Shown here: positions 15,606 through 18,839 of the stretch, one piece after another
How positions within the stretch are numbered: position 1 is the stretch's first letter
Layout: every line of letters begins with the position of its first letter
Origin: JBCDIQ01 sp039024295
GTDB lineage: Bacteria > Bacteroidota > Bacteroidia > J057
Length of the DNA: 18,839 nt
Direction: 5' to 3'
NCBI GenBank assembly: GCA_039024295.1
Contig: JBCDIQ010000066.1
Location: forward strand, 1-18,839
Translations under genes and position numbers: made by a program
The notes under the pieces: generated by a model
What the model saw: the letters and a program-made list of their open reading frames with translations, nothing else
Told to the model about the DNA's origin: nothing
Database searches by the model: none

Positions 15606-15728
15606 GCGTATGATATCTTTCAAGCGAAGTTACAACAAGCTGAGCAAACCCAATAAAAAGCAAATAAAATTAGTTTTTTGATGTTATTTTTTGCTATATT
15701 GCATAAGTGGTACCTTGAGATTAGCAGG

Positions 15729-15760
15729 TTTGTCCCATGTAACCGCATATCTTAGTATTG
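15729..15760 (+). promoter_or_regulatory. Bacteroidota-type promoter of the NTF2-like gene
   Basis: A -33 element TTTG (15729-15732) and a -7 element TAGTATTG (15753-15760) are separated by exactly 20 bases. The consensus for the primary sigma factor of this phylum is TTTG-N19-21-TAnnTTTG, so the match is full at -33 and 7 of 8 positions (counting the free ones) at -7. The predicted transcript start near 15767 leaves a leader of about 20 bases before the ATG at 15786. The rest of the 15606-15785 gap is AT-rich and must also hold the antiporter promoter in the other direction. Confidence 0.65.
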
Positions 15761-15785
15761 ACCACATTTTTAACCCCACAACCTA

Positions 15786-16166
15786 ATGCAACTAACTATG
15801 AATTACCTCGAAAAAGCTCAGCAGATGTACCAGATGATTGACTCCAATCAAATTTTTGAAGCATTGGAGCAGTTTTACCACGAGGATGTCACCGTGATAG
15901 AAGCCGATGGCACCGTTCGCAATGGAAAAGAAGCCCAGCGAAATGCCGTAAAAGAATGGTTCGGGATGCTCCAGGAGTACCACGATGGAGGCACAACAGC
16001 CGTAAGTGCTGATGAAGAAAAGGGGATAACCATGGTTGAATCATGGGGAGACATGACCTTTAAGGATGGGAGTAGGGTCAAAATGGAAGAAGTAGCCGTT
16101 CAGCATTGGGAAGGAGACCAGATTGTGAAGGAGCGTTTTTACTACAACACGGCTCCACAGGAATAA
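15786..16166 (+). CDS. SnoaL/NTF2-like small protein
   Basis: The 126-residue product looks like the SnoaL-like branch of the NTF2 fold: an N-terminal helix (YLEKAQQMYQMIDSNQIFEAL), then FYHEDVTVIEADG, a second helix (GKEAQRNAVKEWFGML) and four strands ending with VAVQHWEGDQIVKERFYYN. These are small cone-shaped proteins used as cyclases, isomerases or ligand binders, or with unknown roles; no catalytic residue set points to a particular activity, and no signal peptide is present, so it is cytoplasmic. ATG at 15786 or 15798 (residue 5) are both possible. It is a single-gene unit with its own promoter upstream and a strong terminator 26 bases after the stop. Confidence 0.87.
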   Translation: MQLTMNYLEKAQQMYQMIDSNQIFEALEQFYHEDVTVIEADGTVRNGKEAQRNAVKEWFGMLQEYHDGGTTAVSADEEKGITMVESWGDMTFKDGSRVKMEEVAVQHWEGDQIVKERFYYNTAPQE

Positions 16167-16192
16167 GCGGAAAATTGACCTTACAATTATAC

Positions 16193-16226
16193 AGCCTGCC
16201 CCTTTATGAGGCAGGCTTTGTTTTTT
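16193..16226 (+). terminator. Rho-independent terminator after the NTF2-like gene
   Basis: A perfect 8-bp stem, AGCCTGCC (16193-16200) with GGCAGGCT (16210-16217), encloses the 9-base loop CCTTTATGA and is followed by TTGTTTTTT. It starts 26 bases after the stop at 16166. On the opposite strand the hairpin is followed by GTATAATTGT rather than a T-run, so it mainly serves the plus-strand gene, though it also sits just past the end of the convergent GWxTD gene. Confidence 0.9.
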
Positions 16227-16247
16227 ATAGTAGATGATGAAAAGGAC

Positions 16248-17390
16248 CTATATTTTTCGATAGGTATCTCCATTCCATTCAAACCAAAACACCATGGGCC
16301 ATTTGGTATAGGTCCACTTGATTTGCTTCCTGCCTTGTCGGTTTATCTCCTGAATATCGTCTGGCTTTCCGAATAAAATCCAGGTTTTTCCCCGATCTGT
16401 TTGCCAACCTGCCCTCCTTTCGGAAAACTTTTTATTTACGGTCATTACCCGCTGGTAGTACGCCTCGTACTCGGTAGAGGCCTCACTGCCAAAACGATCC
16501 TCCCACCAACTCATGAGTGCCTGGTGCAGTTCATCCTTGGCCATTCCTTCGTAAGATTGTCTGGTGGTTGGTGGTAAGATAGGCGTCGCCCACCTGAGGG
16601 CAGAATCGGGATGAGCTGCCAGCCAAGCTGCTCCTTCCCACTTTTTGGTGAAAAACCGACTCTTCTCTCCCATTAACTGGTCTTCTTGGTAGATGAGTGC
16701 TTCCAGGAGGTAATCCCCAGGAGATAGCGTGTCAACTTGTATGGAACCGGAAAAGAAATGCCTGTTTGAAACAGAATTACTCAACAAATTCTGTTGGGTA
16801 GAGGCCTCAAATCGGTCCGCATATTGAGCGGTATTTGCAGTCATCTTTTTGTACAGGATGATCCGGGCAGAAAGGTCTTTAGCCGCAGCAGAATTTACCT
16901 CCATTCCATAGAATATTTTCGATATTTCTGTTGATATCGGGGAGAACAACGGATAGGCGGTTTCCCATGCTACGAAAGGCCGATGAGAAAGCAACAAGTC
17001 TGTGAGGGCCAAATCAGATGAGGCAAGCACTTCCAGTTGGACTTCTGTTTCAAATAAAACGCCCTGTTGGGAATTGGATATATCCACAAAAAGCCTTGAC
17101 TTCCCAAGTGGCGCAACTAGCGGCAACACAAAAAGGGAAGAATCACTCGAGAATTGCAAGCACTTCTGGGAGGTAATCCCCAAAGAAGTTGGGTTCCTAA
17201 AGGTGAGGCACATTTCCAATGGTGCCTCCAGATGTGCCGAGGGGACCTGGAGGTATAGGGTAACATTACCCGATGAGCTCCCTATTTCGTAGACCCCTAC
17301 TTCCCACTGGGCCCACATCAGCTGTGGACAGCTGAGGGAAATAATCAAAGCAGCAATGCTGCCTAGTATGCTAGGAAGCCTATTTTCCAT
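16248..17390 (-). CDS. GWxTD domain-containing exported protein
   Basis: The 380-residue product has a signal peptide (residues 1 to about 28, ending WAQ) and a predominantly strand-rich N-terminal two thirds. Its C-terminal region carries the name-giving motif of the GWxTD family: YYQRVMTVNKKFSERRAGWQTD with GWQTD at 328-332, followed by RGKTWILFGKPDDI (333-346). A WxY/WFEW strand at the end is also typical. These proteins are found widely in Bacteroidota and related phyla, are exported, and have no established function. ATG at 17390 overlaps the end of the upstream TPR gene by 11 bases, pointing to coupled translation and possibly a joint role. It ends 31 bases from the terminator of the convergent NTF2-like gene. 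Confidence 0.93.
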   Translation of the reverse strand: MENRLPSILGSIAALIISLSCPQLMWAQWEVGVYEIGSSSGNVTLYLQVPSAHLEAPLEMCLTFRNPTSLGITSQKCLQFSSDSSLFVLPLVAPLGKSRLFVDISNSQQGVLFETEVQLEVLASSDLALTDLLLSHRPFVAWETAYPLFSPISTEISKIFYGMEVNSAAAKDLSARIILYKKMTANTAQYADRFEASTQQNLLSNSVSNRHFFSGSIQVDTLSPGDYLLEALIYQEDQLMGEKSRFFTKKWEGAAWLAAHPDSALRWATPILPPTTRQSYEGMAKDELHQALMSWWEDRFGSEASTEYEAYYQRVMTVNKKFSERRAGWQTDRGKTWILFGKPDDIQEINRQGRKQIKWTYTKWPMVFWFEWNGDTYRKI

Positions 17391-18249
17391 GGGTTCGGTT
17401 ATGCTCGAGTATGTTCAGCACCTTTTGCCAGTGCTCAGCTTGTTTTTGTTGCCTTTTCCGGATGGCAAGCCTTCTGGCGCGTTCCATTCCGCCTTGGTAA
17501 TACCGGGTGCCTAAGGTCAACATCACCACAACTGCCTCACTCGGGTCTACCGTTCTTCCCAATATCACCGCTAATGTGAAGATCGTCCCATTGAGAACAG
17601 TATTGTTAACTGCCTGGCCTGGATGTCCTGCATATACCTGACCTAATCCCGGAACCAGGCTGAGCCAAAAAGCGGTGACGGGATGGGGACGCTTCAGTCT
17701 TTTTGAAGTAGAAAATACCCTTGACAGTTCTGCCCTGAGGGAGTCATCTGTTACCAGTTCCTGAAATCCGCTAAATGCCTGGGCATAATTTCCCTCTATG
17801 TACCAAAGCGTGCTTTGAAAAAAGGTACATCTGTCGGCCTGTTGTTCACTTAGAGGTGATCTTCGCATTCGATTCAGGACGCGTCGGGCTTGTTGGAGGT
17901 TATTCAAAATTAGGTACTGCTGAACTTGGCGAAAACTCAACGCTTGCCGTATGCTGTCGTTGCGTTCATTGTAATAGGCAAGTTCCAGGTAATGAAGGGC
18001 CTTCGTAGGTTCTCCCAATGCCTCATGCCCAGCTGACAGCCGTTCATAGGCTTTTTGACGAATATCGTCCTGGGCAAAAAATAGTACCCGTTTGAAATAG
18101 CGAACAGCCTCCTGTGGGCGTCCTTGTTCAAGTGCGGCCTCACCTAGTTCAAATGTCTGGTAAATGCCTTGTGAGGATGCGTGTATCCATCCGGCAAGGA
18201 GCCCTAGCACCAGGAGGTGAATCTTAAGGGGTGGGGAACTGAAACGCAT
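17380..18249 (-). CDS. TPR-containing envelope protein with C-terminal hydrophobic region
   Basis: Numbered from an upstream ATG at 18321 it is 313 residues; the ATG at 18249 (residue 25) is preferred because it starts a normal signal peptide ending SSQG (about 51). Residues about 55-200 contain helix pairs of the tetratricopeptide type, such as LGEAALEQGRPQEAVRYFKRVL and YERLSAGHEALGEPTKALHYLELAY. Residues about 217-262 are hydrophobic, with SLVPGLGQVYAGHPGQAVNN, a motif seen in many TPR proteins of unknown function in which PGxGQxYxG begins a membrane hairpin, and then YYQGGMERARRLAIRKRQ, giving a basic C-terminal tail. TPRs mediate protein contacts. The overlap with the GWxTD gene suggests that the two products work together at the cell envelope. 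Confidence 0.86.
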   Translation of the reverse strand: MRFSSPPLKIHLLVLGLLAGWIHASSQGIYQTFELGEAALEQGRPQEAVRYFKRVLFFAQDDIRQKAYERLSAGHEALGEPTKALHYLELAYYNERNDSIRQALSFRQVQQYLILNNLQQARRVLNRMRRSPLSEQQADRCTFFQSTLWYIEGNYAQAFSGFQELVTDDSLRAELSRVFSTSKRLKRPHPVTAFWLSLVPGLGQVYAGHPGQAVNNTVLNGTIFTLAVILGRTVDPSEAVVVMLTLGTRYYQGGMERARRLAIRKRQQKQAEHWQKVLNILEHNRTHGK

Positions 18250-18335
18250 AGGGAAATATACACATCCTTCAGGCAGAAATGGGACAGAATATACTGGCAA
18301 TAGAGCAATCTGGGTTTCCATCTCGATAAAAACTC

Positions 18336-18343
18336 TTAATTTG
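18336..18343 (+). promoter_or_regulatory. Possible -7 promoter element of the right-edge gene
   Basis: TTAATTTG differs from TAnnTTTG in one fixed base and lies 17 bases before the ATG at 18361. The only -33-like element is TTTC at 18315-18318, with a 17-base spacer, shorter than usual. This is a weak call. The 111-base gap also must hold the promoter of the divergent TPR gene, which I could not place. Confidence 0.25.
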
Positions 18344-18360
18344 CCTAAAAATCGCTCCCC

Positions 18361-18839
18361 ATGTCGGATTTCTCTCCTTTTGATTGTAAATGTAGTGCTT
18401 ACACCCCTGTCTTTTTCCGGGGGGCATCTCCCTCAGTTCGGTCCTATCCCCGTGGGTACCGATTTGAAGAAGGGGGAGAATCCATTCGGTTAGCTCCTCC
18501 TGGAATTCGCAATTCGGATGAAGATGACTGGCTGACGATCGCGTTAGGGCCCAAGGGGCTTTCCCCTGATCAGGCTCGGAAATTGTATGTGGGCACTGTG
18601 GAGGAAAATGGCACCTATGGGGTTGTTCATACAGATGTAGCCAATGTATTGCAGGCTGCTTTGGTGTATGACTGGCTAACGCAGGATGAAGATTCCACTC
18701 CAGGAGCTGTTTTGCTAAATCAATGGGTAGCAGGCATTCGTGCGGGTCATGAGGCATGTACGGAAGCGTTTTTATTTGATGCACTGGATAACATTCGGGA
18801 AGAGGAAGGCAGGGTTTTGAGAAACAGACCAGTTGAGCG
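18361..18839 (+). CDS. Unrecognised protein, N-terminal part (cut by window edge)
   Basis: An open frame starts with ATG at 18361, with an in-frame TAA at 18346-18348 just before it, and continues without a stop for 159 codons to the right edge. I do not recognise the family. The visible part has no signal peptide or membrane segment. It starts MSDFSPFDCKCSAYTPVFF, with a CxC pair at residues 9-11, and goes on with GGESIRLAPPGIR, DDWLTIALGPKGLSPDQARKL, and an acidic, mostly helical region to the edge. Codon use resembles that of its neighbours, and the opposite-strand frame over the same stretch (18269-18784) lacks recognisable features. The gene is divergent from the TPR gene. Confidence 0.7.
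   Translation, partial: MSDFSPFDCKCSAYTPVFFRGASPSVRSYPRGYRFEEGGESIRLAPPGIRNSDEDDWLTIALGPKGLSPDQARKLYVGTVEENGTYGVVHTDVANVLQAALVYDWLTQDEDSTPGAVLLNQWVAGIRAGHEACTEAFLFDALDNIREEEGRVLRNRPVE

Noticed and set aside
15621..15623. TTG start codon for the antiporter
   Set aside because: The in-frame ATG six codons later starts the signal peptide cleanly; TTG remains only a possible alternative.
18269..18784. 171-residue frame on the minus strand at the right edge
   Set aside because: It is rich in His, Pro and Cys with no recognisable motif, overlaps the TPR gene start, and the plus-strand frame from 18361 over the same DNA has more protein-like composition.
1..18839. CRISPR array, tRNA genes, insertion sequences, phage or toxin-antitoxin genes
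   Set aside because: No regularly spaced repeats, no cloverleaf-like sequence in the gaps, no transposase or integrase motif, and no terminal inverted repeats were seen.

Overview
The window looks like chromosomal DNA of a Bacteroidota bacterium, probably of the Cytophagales or a nearby group. The reasons are the protein families present (a short TruB without a clear extra C-terminal domain, a GWxTD-domain protein, a CarboxypepD_reg-like lipoprotein/exported protein, a TTTG-N20-TAnnTTTG type promoter), signal peptides ending in xAQ, and starts that rarely show a Shine-Dalgarno sequence. No tRNA, rRNA, CRISPR array, insertion sequence or phage gene was found. The longest gaps between genes are only about 170-180 bases, so coding density is high.

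Layout. (1) 1-6229, minus strand: in transcription order an exported protein with a carboxypeptidase-like regulatory domain and a degenerate thioredoxin fold, a small two-helix membrane protein, truB, ribF, and recQ, which runs off the left edge. The first four are tightly packed and look like one operon; recQ follows after 181 bases. (2) 6397-7077, plus strand: a small outer-membrane beta-barrel protein, divergent from the first block and overlapping tail-to-tail with the next gene. (3) 7070-10249, minus strand: a large AddA/RecB-type helicase-nuclease, divergent from a Uma2-family protein (10308-10901, plus). (4) 10915-15605, minus strand: a probable three-gene operon of an NhaC-type Na+/H+ antiporter with an exported N-terminal domain, a sirtuin without any cysteine, and a protein joining an exported beta-helix to a K+-channel-like pore. 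(5) 15786-16166, plus strand: a small SnoaL/NTF2-like protein with the clearest promoter and the only convincing terminator of the window. (6) 16248-18249, minus strand: a TPR protein overlapping a GWxTD-domain protein. (7) 18361-18839, plus strand: the start of an unrecognised gene cut by the right edge.

Most genes are housekeeping (RNA modification, flavin cofactors, DNA repair). The part that deserves attention is block 4. The 12849-10915 product combines a signal peptide, a pentapeptide-like beta-helix with repeated xCxF units, an NYGTDP-TM element and a TTLGFG pore at its very C-terminus, and its predicted topology is consistent with a real channel pore. It sits in line with a sodium/proton antiporter and an NAD-dependent deacylase, suggesting an ion-homeostasis unit. 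All function calls rest on reading motifs by eye; no database search was run.
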